NCBI GenBank assembly: GCA_009746045.1
Contig: RPFO01000022.1
Location: forward strand, 197,501-261,500
Length of the DNA: 64,000 nt
Direction: 5' to 3'
DNA from: Mesostigma viride
Taxonomy: Eukaryota; Streptophyta; Mesostigmatophyceae; Mesostigmatales; Mesostigmataceae
Below the pieces are notes generated by a model. That model worked only from the letters and a program-made list of their open reading frames with translations, had not been told where the DNA came from and did no database searches. Numbering within the stretch: the stretch's first letter is position 1; each line of letters opens with the position of its first letter. This document shows, in pieces, positions 12,147 to 55,171 of the stretch. The position numbers were made by a program, and so were the translations under genes.

Positions 12147-12398
12147 TTATGCCGGCACCGGCCCCACCTCGACATCGATCGTCCCATTATCCATGTAGTC
12201 ATCCCTGGGCTTCCAGACCACCGCCCTGCATGTCGCACAGATGTGCTTGCGGTCCTTGCGGCCAAAGTACTTGGTCCCGCAGGACGGGCACGCACCCTGC
12301 ATGCCGCCGATGAGAAATCCACAAGCACAGGGCAGTTGGCACAAGACATCACCCATGGGAAGAGACCCGCAAGCGATACAGCGCTTAGTAATCAAAAC
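12147..12398 (-). CDS. Membrane/zinc-ribbon gene, exon 5 (Cys-rich C-terminus)
   Basis: 252 nt from the acceptor TCTTATCAG to a TAA stop. Encodes 83 residues containing CIAC, CQLPCAC, CPSC and CATC, followed by an acidic tail. The paired CxxC spacing indicates zinc binding. Confidence 0.82.
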   Translation of the reverse strand, partial: VLITKRCIACGSLPMGDVLCQLPCACGFLIGGMQGACPSCGTKYFGRKDRKHICATCRAVVWKPRDDYMDNGTIDVEVGPVPA

Positions 12399-15300
12399 CT
12401 GATAAGAGAACAAAGTGGGAAAGGAGTAGAACCATATACTAAACGGCAAATAACAAGATGGTGCAAACATGCCCCCATCATCCGCCTCTCTATGTTCACA
12501 AATGACATCGCCAGCTCTCTACGCTGAGAGACACCCTCATCATACGTTGTGGAGGGGTGGGCGCGACCACCCACGTACCCGCACGGTGTTGTTCTTGAGC
12601 CACCATTGCATGAATGGCGGCAGGAAGAAGGGCCCCAGCATCATGACCACGAACATGAAGTTGAGGATCTCAAAGAAAAAACCAGACGCCAGCATCCAAC
12701 CCAGCAGAAGGACCTGCGGGCGTCGCACATCCAGGAACGGGGACGGGGACAAGTGAGGAGATGCGGGAGGGGATGAGGGAGGCGGGGAGGAAGGCGGCGA
12801 GGAAGGCGGCAAGGAAGGCGCAAGGAAAAGGCACCTCCAAAACGAATGGCACGAAAGTGGAGGGAGCGGCCCGTTGTGCGGGCAAACACGCTTGATAAGA
12901 GCTTGCAAGGAATAAAAACCACCATGCTTCACACACAAGGCATGCAAGGAGTTTAGAAGCCAAAAGAAATACAGGCAGAAGATTATTCAGTGCCACTTGG
13001 TCTACAGAGGACAAGGTTACGCATAGGCCGCTGCGAGGCGATATTACATTCCATGCACTGTGAGCTAGTACGGCAATACGCCAAAACGGCCAAACCTCGG
13101 CGTATTGCCGTATGACCTATTATACGCGTATCATACGCGTACTATACGCTTATCATACGCCAAAAGCTCAAAAGCTCAAAAAGGGCGCTTTCGAGCCGCT
13201 ATTCATGCTGGCAACTCTCTCGTCATATTCTACGGTGTTTATCCCATGGGCGTGCCTCTCAAACACGCTAACTAATGCCTCCATCTTGACGTGGAGTAAG
13301 TGCCATGCACGTAGCCTTTGACACGCACTTGGTTGTCTGATTGTATGACGTGTGATACTCATCCACTGCTGGCATGCTATATAGATTTACAATTTAACTC
13401 ATTCCTTGTGACAACCATTCATTGACTTGTAGGTCTACCATTACTTTAAAATCAACCCAAAAACTTGATACAGTATACAATAAACACGTGAACAGGATAG
13501 CACATACCAGAACAAAACCGCACATCATCACGAATACCTTCCTTGCTGGAGCTAGCCGCATGCCCACCTCATGGACATAGCTGCAGGCCTTTCCTGGCCA
13601 TTGTCGCTAATTAATCGTGTCAGCAATAATTTGACACATCTATTCGCGCACACATGTATGAAGTGAGACAACTACTCCTGGACGCATGGCGATCCAACGC
13701 CGTGGAAGGACTTGGGTAGTTGTCTGAGAGGAAAGACGCGAAGACGATTGAAGTGCGTCGTTCGAGAACAAACTAGGCTGGTGCTGGCCTGGCGTGGTCG
13801 GAGTGTTTCTGCTAACGGTCCGAATCCGGACATTGTGTCCGAATGTCGGGAAGCCGCCGGGCCATCCGGACGCACTTGTCCGGAGCCCGCACGGCCGTCC
13901 GGACGCCGTCCGGTTGGTGTCCGGTGCCCCCCCCGCCTGGCTATGCTTGTTCGGCAGGCTGCCCAGCCTGGGCCGCTGGCTGCCACAGCGCCCAAGGTTC
14001 CACTCGTACTAGTGCTCGTACTGCAGGATTCCAAGTCAGCCGCTTCATACCTTCGGCACTTTCACATGAACTGGTGGATACTCGGTATGAAATACATATT
14101 CTGACTCTCTGAATCTGTAAACACACTTGTCGTATTGGTAGCGCAGCCTGATTTAACGAAACGCCTGCAAGCTACGTGCAGAAAACGAAGACGAAAGCCA
14201 GCCACAGCGGCGGCAACGTACCTGCATTTTGCTTTTGGATGTTTAGTGAGTAGTCTTGGAGTAGTGTGCGTAAAGTGTTTTAGGGAATGAGCAGCAAAAA
14301 GAGAAAGGTGCCTATTCCGACAGGATGTAGTAAGGAATTTTCACACCAGGCGGAGGTATTTTAGAACTGGGCACAGCAGGTATAACGGCAGGCCGCCGAA
14401 ACCCGGAATAGTGGATGATGACGGAAAAGATAACAGCGAGCTGAACGCTGGCGAGCAAGGTGATGTCGAGCGTGATAGCAACGAGATTTCCAACGGGATT
14501 TTGGGTGTCGAGACAGAAAAAGATTCAGGAGGAGGCGATGCAGAGGCTGCCGATTCTACCCCTGCTGCGCGTCCGGCAAGCTGCGGTTCCGACGGTGTTG
14601 AACAGCTGCGAGCTGGCGACACTGCCGATGAGGATGGTAACGCGAGGCCGCCAAAGAAGAAGGCGAAGGTTGCACAGGGGAAAGTGGGCAGTGGAAAAGG
14701 CCGCAGCAGTGGCAAAGCAGGGCCTGCAGCGAAGCTGAAAAAGAAAGCTGCTCAGAAGCCTATGGTGTGCAGCCTCCCAACCACTAGGAGCCAACACACA
14801 TCCGCGGCCAATAAGCAGGCCGCCACAGCACCCGTAGTGGACCCTGAGGATGTTTGTCAGATTCAGTAGCAAGTTGGCTGCAGTGCCATGTGCTTATTGG
14901 CCACTCTGTACACTCAGTGGACACTGTCTGTTTATCCGGGCTGAAGCATTAATGCCTACCTGAGGTTTGGTGGCGTGGATATGCACTGAGAGGTGTTGTC
15001 GTGTCGCATGCAAGCTTCAGGCCTTCAGCCACTTAGGCGGTGTAGCCAGCTTGTAGCGTGTTTAACTGTTTATCATCAAGTGTTAGAGTAGTATACAATA
15101 AATTTATTAGTTGTCTCACTTAATTAATTTAATGTTAAGGATGGCCCAGTTATGTAAGAGACCAATAAACCCATTTAAAAGCATGATAGAATTGACATAG
15201 ACGTTATTGTTTTGAAAAAAAATCGCCAGTGGCCGGGGAGGGCCGCCCCCCCCGGACCCCCCCGGACCCCCCCGGACCCCCCCGGACACCCCCCACTTGG

Positions 15301-18300
15301 CCGCTACGCGGCCTTGGCTGGATCATCCGGAATCCACCCCACCTTAGCAGAAACACTGCGTGGTCGGAGCATGGAACTACACGAAATGGTCACCTACCCA
15401 CAGGGAAGGACATGAGGGAAGAGTGTTATGTATGGACAGATTTTCCGCCTATCGACAGTTAGCACATGCACAGCGACCGACCTGGTCGTTGAACAATTGA
15501 GGTAGCTGTACTGAGCAGGTCAAGAAATATCTGCACACATGTTTCCAGACGTTGCCTGTCCAAGGATATAAGCTTTTTAAGACGTATGGATCATGCCTGC
15601 GAAATTGAAGTTCAAAACGTCAAGCCATGCTCGCATATGTGCCAATCAGTTTTCTGCACCTCAATGGCCGCGGGCGTGAATTATTATTTTGATGCTAGTC
15701 GGTCTCGCTTTGCCATGGTTTACCTACGCCGTGAACTGGCAGGCGGAGTTCACAAGCGGGACCGACCGTAAGCCCGTACTCCCCGAGTACGGTTTAGGCT
15801 GCGTACCTGCCTAGGTGAGCTACGCCAAAACTAGGTCTGGCGCCAAATTCCAGAGCTCCGTGGAGAAAAAAATATATCCGTGGAGAAAAAAATATATAAA
15901 AAGGCGAAAATGCGTATAATACGGCGTATTTGCGTGAGGAATGTAATACGGAGTTTTTCTAGTACGTTAGTACGCCAACCCTCCTCCCCCCGCCCCCCTC
16001 CCGCCCCTAATTATATAATACAGCGTATCTACCGTATCATACGGCGTACTCGCTCACACTGCTTCCATGCCCTCAATGAGCACTCAAAGCTCCGAGACCG
16101 TCAACAACGTCGTCCACAGAAAAACAGCGGTTCTCCTTACCCAGCATCGGCCTCACAGTACGTTGATACTGTCTGGGTCCCTAGTCAATGGCCACCATGC
16201 ACCCATGAAATCAACGAATGCTAGCCCCTCGCACACAAATGCACATGCTCCTACCTTACTCCCCCTTTGTTTCCAACCCCGGCGATCTTACCCCTGCTGT
16301 CGGGACAAAAAAGGGAAAAGAGCCCGCAAGGCGGCTATGCACCACATGCACGTGTATGTATATGAACGAAGAAGACAACTATCCTCTGCATTCTGCCAAA
16401 GAACCAAATAATCCATTCGAGCTGGTCATCTTGGCCCCTTGGTGTGTCAGAATAGCAAGCTTGCTTCATGCGGGGGCTATAATCACCCCCCGCCAGTGAC
16501 GCATATGTCAGCTCAGTCATGCCGTCCCGTTCCAGGCTAGTGCGCACTCACCAGGATGATCTTGCCCAGGGGCGTCGCGTAGGCCATCTGAACGCGGCGA
16601 CGCGCCTGCCAGCAACCGACGCGGGATCGTACGACCGGGCCAGCGCGGGCCACAATCGCACAGTTTTCCGACACACATTGGCGCGCAGCAACACCACATT
16701 GAACATAAATGTTTAGTCCACAGAGTGACTTGCACGTCAAAACAGAGGCAGGGTGTGATTGCGCACAGGCATCGGGCGGGGTGGGGAAAAGATGGTGAGG
16801 CAAGTAGGCTCGAGCAGGAACGACAGGCGCCAGGACACGCACCTGCCCTTGCTGACCTACCATTCACAAATGCAGCTGCCCCTGCTGCCCCCACCTTGCA
16901 TATGCCACCTGCTCGCTCTTTGCCTGCCCCCCCGCTCCCCCGCGCTCACCTTGGGCAGGTTGATCTGCGCGTACGCCAGGAAGCGCTCCCAGTTGGACCG
17001 CACGTCGTACGCCTTGTCGATCTCGGCCAGCTTGCTGCGCACCTGCGCCGCTGCCACGCGCGACCGCGAGCGCAGCTCGTACCGACGCTCAAACTCCACC
17101 GACCTGCGTGACAAGTGGACGAGGACAAGGACGTGGGGTGGGTGGGTGGGTGGGTGGGTGGGAGGGTGGGTGGGTGGGTGGGTGGGTGGGTGGGTGGGTG
17201 GGTGGGTGAGTGGCTGGGTGGGTGGGTGGGTGGGTGGGTGGGTGGGTGGGTGGGTGGGTGGGTGGGTGGGTGGGTGGGTGGGTGGGTGGGTGGGTGGGTG
17301 GGTGGGTGGGTGGGTGGGTGGGTGGGTGGGTGGGTGGGTGGGTGGGTGGGTGGGTGGGTGGGTGGGTGGGTGGCTGGGTGGGTGGGTGGGTGGGTGAGGA
17401 GGTTAAAAGGGGGAGAAATGATTCTATCAGGTCAGCAACAAGGGTAGGCGGCGTCGGATGACAACACAGGCACCAGCATGAGGGTAGCGCGTACTCGAGG
17501 GGCAGAACATCTCTTGGGAAAAAGACACAGGCGCGCAGGCAGAATAAGCATGTGGCAGCTGTAGCAAGTGCACAACGGACAAACGACGCAACCATCCGGG
17601 AGTATGGAATTTGACATGCCATACCCAACATGCATCCGCGCTCATGCATGCACATTCATGGCGATAACTGCTGCCACACGCGAGGCGTAATACAGGCGGA
17701 AACCCATGGACAGCCCCAAGCACAGAGCACAACATGATCGAAAAGTAGTACCTTTTGGGAAACAGCTGCCTTGCTAAGTCGTAGCAGCAGCAACCTGCAT
17801 GACCTGCAAGGGCACGCTCATGCTCTCCATGCGCAGTGCAAGTGCAGGCTCACGCTCTCCATGCACAGTGCAAGTGCAGGCTCACGCTCTCCATGCGCAG
17901 TGAAAGTGCAGGCTCACGCTCTCCATGGGCAGTAATCATTAATCAATAAAGAACATACCTCCGTGGGCAGGATATGTAACACATATCCCTGATAAGGGGC
18001 ATATGGTTTTTATTACATTCTAGGCGACAACCTGCAGGTGGTGGGTGAAAACTGCCACCTACTCGCGGTGCACAGCTGAGGTGCACCTGCATCACCATGT
18101 ATTCCAGAAGCTGTGCAAAGTTGCGGACATATGGTGGAAGATGATCATGGCTTAGCAATGGCTAGGGCATGATGTCGTCTCAGCAGAAAGTGGCTCTCTG
18201 CATGGGCAGAGCATGGCTGACTCATAGCGGATGCACTAAGGCTGCCCCATGGTCCAGAGCCCACAGATAGGCTTGGAACACATTTTGAGGCGCCGGTTTG

Positions 18301-19543
18301 GGAGAACATAAAGGCCTCTCCAGGAGCCTGAGGTTTTTTAGGGGCATACCCAGGGTTAACCGACAACCCGTAGTAAGCATACGGGTGGAGACAACAACAC
18401 GGCCACGTGGCCATCTGTGCACAAGCCACCATGCACTAGCCTTCATAAACCAAGGGGTTCCTGACAGCACATGCTCGGGAAGTACAGTCACACCCGCGTC
18501 AACTTATGATTCTCGACGCTACGTGCCCGCGTTGAGTTACGACGCCGAAGTTTGGGCGGCAACGGTAACTTAAGCCTGGGTGGTCTCGTAACTTGAACCG
18601 GGTATGACCCAATTTGAAGGCGTAAGGCCACTTTTGACCGTCGCGGCCGCCATTTTTGGCCAAGTCCGGAGATCAGGACCCGCTATGCTACGGTAAGTGA
18701 GACAAGGACACTGTACTAGTACGATGTGACAATACCGTACCATGCTCCAGAACTGTGGCAAGACCTGTTCCCTGCCATGTGGCTGAGCTTGGCAGGAAAC
18801 AGGGAACACCAACTCCTCGGGGGCGAAATACTCACTAGGCACTCATCGCGTAGCTAGAGTTGTGCCAATGATCCCAAGCGTCGCTGTTGTTTTTCCCCAC
18901 CCCGGGAGGCATGCAAGCTCGTACGAGACTGGCCCGCAGCGCCCATCCGCAACGCATCCGAAATCTGGTACGAACCCCATAGTTTGTGAGACTTTGATGC
19001 TGCAGCTGAATCGGGCTTGACAAGAGCTGTCGAATGCCGTATAGAAGTCCTTCAGAGAAGGAACGGGTTGGCGGCTAGTCTCATTTTGCCGTTCAGTTAC
19101 GTACCCCCGTTAAGTTACGACGCCGAGATTTGGTCGGCGATTGTAACTTAACGCGGGTAGGACTGTAGATAGATGATACTGTGTGATCTACTCGGCCAAA
19201 TAGCCCCCATATCCCTTAGCTGGCAGGCAAGCCACATTATTAACCACGTTCGCATGACTATGATAAACAAACAGAGGCACGCTATACGCATGCTGCCTCG
19301 TCCATGGTCGAGCAACAAAACCCACCTTTTCCGCACGTCTTCACACAGATTCTCCACTCCTTTGTTCCCATTTTCCCATGCAGCAGCGGCTTTCTCGCCG
19401 AGCTTGTGCTCGCGCCCGAAACCAATCACTATCCTTTTCGCCTCGTTCACCGCCTCTCCAAGCCGTTGTCTGCCATGCAGCGCAGGGGGGTAATTATCAC
19501 AGGCAAAGCAGAAGGACTGCGGAGTCAAAAACTGCGATGACAT
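12147..19543 (-). CDS. Five-exon gene, predicted membrane protein with C-terminal zinc-ribbon-like domain
   Basis: Exons 19543-19326, 17103-16950, 16605-16552, 12713-12579 and 12398-12147 join with matching phases (2, 0, 0, 0), giving about 270 residues. The N-terminal half is soluble, charged and helical (EAVNEAKRIVIGFGREHK; FERRYELRSRSRV), probably coiled. Two hydrophobic segments follow (KIILVLLLGWMLASGFFF and LNFMFVVMMLGPFFLPPF). A C-terminal domain carries CIAC, a C...CAC cluster, CPSC and CATC pairs, the pattern of one or two zinc ribbons. I infer an integral membrane protein exposing a metal-binding tail. Similar cysteine-rich membrane proteins exist in plants and algae, but I cannot name the family. 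The gene is divergent from the FGT1-like gene, with about 1.1 kb between the start codons. The first exon could instead begin at an internal acceptor near 19470. Confidence 0.75.
12579..12713 (-). CDS. Membrane/zinc-ribbon gene, exon 4 (transmembrane)
   Basis: 135 nt, 45 codons, phase 0 on both sides (acceptor CCCGCAG, donor CGG|GTACGT). Encodes the hydrophobic core with two probable membrane helices ending in MQWWLKNNTVR. Confidence 0.82.
13040..13165. mobile_element. CGTATTATACG-family palindromic element, copy B
   Basis: Clustered imperfect palindromes of the TACGGCAATACGCC and TATTATACGCGTATCATACG type, in an intron of the minus-strand membrane-protein gene. Related copies lie near 11.35, 15.95, 49.93 and 51.28 kb. 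Confidence 0.6.
13790..13925. repeat. TCCGGAC-rich dispersed repeat, arm 1
   Basis: Carries GTGTTTCTGCTAACGG followed by many TCCGGAC/GTCCGAA words. An inverted, diverged relative occurs at 15240-15375, so the two flank the ORF at 14376-14869. Confidence 0.55.
14376..14869 (+). CDS. Probable terminal exon of a nuclear-type basic/acidic protein, nested in an intron
   Basis: The open frame runs from an upstream stop at 14288 to TAG at 14869. The useful part begins near the possible acceptor GGGCACAG (14376) and has no in-frame ATG where expected, since codon 14411 is GTG; a 5' exon is therefore probably missing. The encoded segment is acidic (GEQGDVERDSNEI), then has two lysine clusters (PPKKKAKV and KLKKKAAQK) typical of nuclear localisation signals, and ends with DPEDVCQIQ. 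It lies on the opposite strand inside the large intron between exons 3 and 4 of the membrane-protein gene. An ATG frame at 14287 encoding MSSKKRKV is adjacent but out of phase. Function unknown. Confidence 0.4.
15240..15375. repeat. CCCCCCCGGA tandem plus inverted arm 2
   Basis: Four tandem CCCCCCCGGA-type decamers at about 15246-15291, then sequence that in inverted orientation matches the GTGTTTCTGCTAA...TCCGGA block at 13.8 kb. Confidence 0.6.
15900..16055. mobile_element. CGTATTATACG-family palindromic element, copy C
   Basis: Contains GCGTATAATACGGCGTAT, a C-rich core (15975-16005) and then TACCGTATCATACGGCGTAC. This matches the layout of the copies at 11.35 and 49.93 kb. Confidence 0.6.
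16552..16605 (-). CDS. Membrane/zinc-ribbon gene, exon 3
   Basis: 54-nt phase-0 mini-exon between TTGCTGGCAG and CTG|GTGAGT, encoding ARRRVQMAYATPLGKIIL, which leads straight into the first membrane segment of the next exon. Confidence 0.7.
16950..17103 (-). CDS. Membrane/zinc-ribbon gene, exon 2
   Basis: 154 nt between the acceptor CACGCAG and the donor AAG|GTGAGC. The first base completes the Arg codon started in exon 1. Encodes 51 residues with heptad-like charged helix character. Confidence 0.8.
17134..17396. repeat. (GGGT)n microsatellite
   Basis: About 65 tetranucleotides with rare interruptions, beginning only about 30 bp upstream of the acceptor of exon 2 of the minus-strand gene. 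On the transcribed RNA it reads (ACCC)n. Val/Gly/Trp frames here are artefacts. Confidence 0.97.
17810..17935. repeat. ~32-bp minisatellite, about four copies
   Basis: Tandem units of the type AGTGCAGGCTCACGCTCTCC followed by ATGCxCAGTGCA, in the same intron as the GGGT tract. Confidence 0.88.
18480..19165. mobile_element. GTTAAGTTACGACGCC-type dispersed element, copy 1
   Basis: Flanked by GTTGAGTTACGACGCCGAAG (about 18530) and GTTAAGTTACGACGCCGAGA (about 19112). Its right part (19005-19160) matches 40260-40440 in inverted orientation, including GACTTCTATACGGCA.TCGACAGCTCT. Non-autonomous, no coding capacity, and located in an intron of the minus-strand gene. Confidence 0.65.
19326..19543 (-). 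CDS. Membrane/zinc-ribbon gene, exon 1
   Basis: 218 nt from an ATG at 19543-19541 to a donor (AAAAG|GTGGGT), phase 2. Encodes a charged helix-prone segment. The first ~24 codons are less convincing; AG dinucleotides near 19472 and 19515 could be acceptors for a further upstream exon. Confidence 0.65.
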
Positions 19544-20627
19544 CGGATGACGAGAACTGGGCCAGTAAGGGTCTCAACGTCTCGACGTTTGTTACGCATA
19601 CATGGAATCTGGTTAACTTCTTTTCTCCTTACCTGAATTCGTCCGCAGGTCCTTGACTCGCTGATGCCCAGGTCGGCGTGCAAGTGCCATGCCTATATCG
19701 AAAGCGAACTGGGGCTACTGCGCATAACTGGCGGGTTACGGGCTCCCTAAAAAAGTTTGATCGAAGCTTGGTGTTATCTACGGCGCAAAGAGATAGCGCT
19801 AACTTTCCGCCATGACACAGCACGCGGGAATTCATGTTGATCTCAATCCTTCAGCTCAGCTTGGCAGCCCGCGCAGGCCGATACCTTTCACATGTGAAGG
19901 TGCGCTGCGTAATCTCAACTCTATATACACATGCCAATGCTAACGCGCTCGTAAATATGAAAAGCCGCCGAGCACCAGCTGACCCAGGAACCCCTTGCGC
20001 TGGTCGTCACCGCCTAATCGCGAAGGCCGATGTCACTACAATTGCGTTCGTGGCGGGGCATATAAAAGTCTTAGGTCACACCGACATCACAGCGATATTC
20101 TACTGTAGTGAGTCTGTAGTGACGTGCACTATCTTACCGACGCATCAGTTGGGATCGTCATGCTGTGTAGTGTGTGTGTGGGTGGTGGAGGAAATGCGGC
20201 CAGGTGGATGCCAGCTGGACGCCGAAGGAAGACTGACCGGCCAAGTAGCACTGAAGCCGTACGGAGCCGGCAGTGGAGGCGTCCACTTGTTACACGCGAC
20301 TCGACCGCGCGGTTGCAGGGACTTCCAGCTAGGCGGGAATACAAGCGGTACGTAACCACTTTATTACAGTTCACCCGCGAGCCTTGCCGACTTGTAAAAG
20401 TCGCCATTACCACGACTGGTTGTCAAAGAGACCACTGGTTATGGCGGTAATCATGTAACAACGGGAATGGCTTCCAGTTGCACGCATGGTCACACGGAAG
20501 ATATGCCGCGATTAAAATGGATTGGTCCGTTTTTCGTGGGATACCTGTTGCCGCTTAGCTTCGAACGTGGGATAGGGGAGCAAAGCAGAGTATAACAATC
20601 CGAGCGATTGAGAAGTCCTCCGCAGTC
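19544..20627. promoter_or_regulatory. Divergent intergenic region between two genes
   Basis: About 1.1 kb separates the start codons of the minus-strand membrane-protein gene and the plus-strand FGT1-like gene, so both promoters and 5' UTRs should be here. A TATA-like ATATAAAAG occurs at about 20060. No repeat array interrupts the region, unlike the flanking introns. Confidence 0.45.
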
Positions 20628-52447
<31,820 letters not shown>

Positions 52448-53085
52448 AACTGGGCAAGGCGACCCCTTAGGGGTCATCCTCGCGAAGCCTGGAGGCACCC
52501 AACTTATGACGATAACCCGTTGGTCTGCTTAGACTGGTGAAGGATGTCATACGACCTCGAGAATGCCCCTTTTTCTGGGCCGCTCGGAAGAGCAGCAAAC
52601 TCGTGCAGTTATCGATCCATCTGTTTTGTGTCGCTTTGAGTTTGCTTGGCTTGGGATAGGCAGAAGAATATGGGAAATGCTTACCAAGAAGATGTATTTA
52701 GTGTACAAAGTAGTGCGGGGTATCTACCACTAGAAGAATAGAGGTGTTCAAAGTGGACCTTTTTTTTTTAGGTTGACGGAACTGTTCGAGTGCGCAGAAC
52801 CTCACCACATGTGGGATCTCCCTTTTTTGTTTAATTAATTAATTACATTGGAATTGGGCATGAATCCTCTACGGGTAGGGTGGGACGATCGGATGGATGG
52901 TGATGGAGTGAAGAACATTCAATTTACTGATACAAATTGTTGCCAAACCACGTCGATCAATCCCACGGCCCGAACGGCGTCTTCCCCACAGACCTAGGGG
53001 CTGTGGCTAACATATCCTGCTGCCATCGCTACCTTTGCAGATCTCCCCACAGACGAGTGATAAATCCATGTCCTCTGGCACAAGC
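52448..53085. other. Downstream flank of the FGT1-like gene
   Basis: Holds the 3' UTR and intergenic sequence; a T-rich stretch occurs at 52760-52770. No gene, repeat array or RNA was recognised. Confidence 0.5.
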
Positions 53086-53089
53086 CCAT

Positions 53090-53428
53090 CCGCCCAGGGG
53101 GCCTTCGGGTAGCACATGGCTCGAGTAGCTAGGCTCATGTTTACCCCAACGGGCCCTGCGGCCCATCATGCTAGCCAGGGTAGAAGTCCGCAGGTGGAGG
53201 TTATTGCCCGCGAGGATGGGTCGCCGCTACACTACCGCTTGGTCAGCCATTACAGTAGAGGACAGCTCAGATGAGGATCAAATCCCAATCTGTAGTGACT
53301 ATACGGTAGGGGGATGATATGCAGAGGATATTTGTAACTTTCGTGTAATTGTTTTTCTAATGAGATTAGCATAGTAGATCCGTGGCATGCCCATGCGCAT
53401 GACACGCAAGTACCTACTTACTTAACTA
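53090..53428 (+). pseudogene. LINE family B 3' end, copy 1
   Basis: Contains GGGCCCTGCGGCCCATCATG and AGGGTAGAAGTCCGCAGGTGG, the DNA form of the ORF2 C-terminus that ends in VEDSSDED. A 3' UTR with TAATGAGATTAGCATAGTA and a short CTTACTTA tail follow. Truncated at 5'. Confidence 0.75.
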
Positions 53429-53600
53429 TTAATTAATTAATTAACTAATTAATTAATTAATTAACTAATTAATTAATTAATTAATTAAACTCGTGCTCCC
53501 ATTGGGGAGTCACGGAGCACCGAAGTGCTTTTAATCCCTGTGTGTGCACATGCAGGAGAAAGGGCAGAGACCCCCAGTCTCCTTCATGCCAAAGGTATGC
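53400..53600 (-). mobile_element. LINE family C 3' UTR and (TTAA)n tail
   Basis: Read on the minus strand: GGGTCTCTGCCC, AGGGATTAAAAGCAC, a hairpin GTGCTCC...GGGAGCAC, then about 80 bp of TTAA repeats. It lies 3' of the ORF1 relic at 53899-55117 and may be its own 3' end. Confidence 0.7.
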
Positions 53601-53898
53601 CACAGCTGCATTCGGGCGCGCTAGCTAAAAAAGACATGCTACCGATCCGGCAAACTGTGGGTGCAATAAGACCCATGTGAGCATATCATAGCAAGGAGCG
53701 TGGGCAAGTAATCTGATCGAAGCCATGACGTAGCATGGCTGTACAAAGACTAAGCTAAGGCTATGGCTGGTTGTGTACCGTGCGTGAGCAGTGCACGTGA
53801 CTAGGTATGGTGGCACAGCTAGGCATGCATTAACATTCTAAGCATGGCTGCCATGGCAACAGTGACTACCAATGAAGTCAAGCTAGGGCTATTCTAGT

Positions 53899-55117
53899 CT
53901 AGCCCGCTGGGGGCGTCCACATCTTGTGGTTGATCATCAGGTCCCCGCCCCTCCAGTACACCTTGGGCTGCTGGGGGTCCTGCTTGTGGCGGAGGTATTC
54001 GGGCCACAGGTCACGTCGCTGTTGCTGCTGAGCGGGGGTCAGGTCGTCGCCCAGCGTCCAGGTGAGGTCGTGCAACCGCTTGCGACGAGAGAGGAACCGC
54101 TGCTTGTCCTCCTCACGGGAGGGGAAGGTGAGAAGGATCGACTGGTGGGGGAGCCGCCTTGTCCCGTGAGTGGGGAAGGCGGTGGCACCCACGCAGTTCT
54201 ACCTCACCTACCAGGCCCATGAGGGTTAGGAGCTGGTCCTTAAGCTCGTCGGCAAGGGAGGTTGACGTCTCACCTGGCTTCTGGGGGAAGCGACGCAGCA
54301 CCACCCGGCAGTCGCAGCGGGCGCGGTCGGTGCCGGCCTCCCGTTGTTGAGCCTGGCGAAGGTCTTCAAGCTCCTGGAGCTTCGTAGCGATGGCGTCGGT
54401 GGTGGAGGCGGTCGCTGTCCGCAGCAGGTCCGCATAGGAGAGGGGCGGGAGGTCACCAGCATCCAGCCGGGGTGGCTGGGATGCGATGGTGGCCGTCTGC
54501 TCCGCTATCTTTGGGACCTGTGAGGCCAGGGCCTCGCGGTGTGGGCGGTGATGGCTTCGATCAAGCTTCTTCATGAGCACGCCGCACTTGCCCTCCACCT
54601 GGTTAAGGCGAGAGACAAGTGCAGCGTGCGTTTCCGATGCCTGTGCCGCGGTGTGCAGCGTCGTGAACTGGGGCTGGAGCTTGTGGACGACCTTGGTTTC
54701 CACATTGGAGACACGGGCCTCCACCGTGTTGAGCGTCGTGTTCAGCGAGGTCAGCTTCTCGGCCAACGGCCAGGTCACGTGCTCCTCCATGCGCACTGCT
54801 CGGATGGACATCGTCCTTGCAGAGGGAGGAAGCCGATGTGGCTGTCGGCCGCGCAGGCTGGGATGGTTTGCGGATCTTGGCGGCGATGCTGGCGATAGGT
54901 AGCTGGAAGAAGCTGCATGCACATGATGGTGAGGCGGTGGTCGTATTCTGGCAGGGTGAGGAACCTCTCCACGTGGTCGGCGGGGATGGGCGCATAGGGC
55001 CCATGGAGCTTGCGTTCCTGTGCTAAGAAACGCACTATTTCGACGCATTCTGCGTTGGACAGTTGCATCCATTTGCTGAAAGAAAAGCGGTCGTAATCTG
55101 GTAGGTACTGTCGCCAT
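53899..55117 (-). pseudogene. LINE ORF1-like protein, frameshifted
   Basis: The minus-strand frame from 55117 encodes a basic/proline-rich N-terminus, a coiled coil (LTSLNTTLNTVEARVSNVET) and an RRM-like segment (CRVVLRRFPQKPGE...LKDQLLTLMGL). It runs off frame near 54170-54190. The expected C-terminal domain (LLTFPSREEDKQRFLSRRK through MINHKMW) continues in another frame to 53899. This is the layout of L1-type ORF1 nucleic-acid chaperones. The frame break makes it inactive. Confidence 0.8.
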
Positions 55118-55171
55118 TTGTGTGCGTGCTTAACTATATATATAGGGTACATCCTTTGCCAGCTAGGATTC

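Noticed and set aside
12540..12947. Plus- and minus-strand frames extending exon 4 upstream (Ala/Phe/Leu/Pro-rich)
   Set aside because: The sequence upstream of the CCCGCAG acceptor is a degenerate GGAAGGCGGC repeat; the phase-0 junction explains the conserved part.
13672..14104. 120-130-codon frames on both strands
   Set aside because: They overlap the TCCGGAC-rich repeat, have no ordered motif and are open on both strands.
14411..14869. Complete 152-residue gene starting at 14411
   Set aside because: The start codon would be GTG, which is not expected in a nuclear gene; I kept the segment only as a probable terminal exon.
16759..17655. Val/Gly/Trp and His/Pro frames
   Set aside because: Translation of the (GGGT)n microsatellite; only the minus-strand exon at 17103-16950 is supported.
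54539..55026. Plus-strand frames over the LINE ORF1 region
   Set aside because: Antisense shadows of the coiled-coil ORF1 relic.
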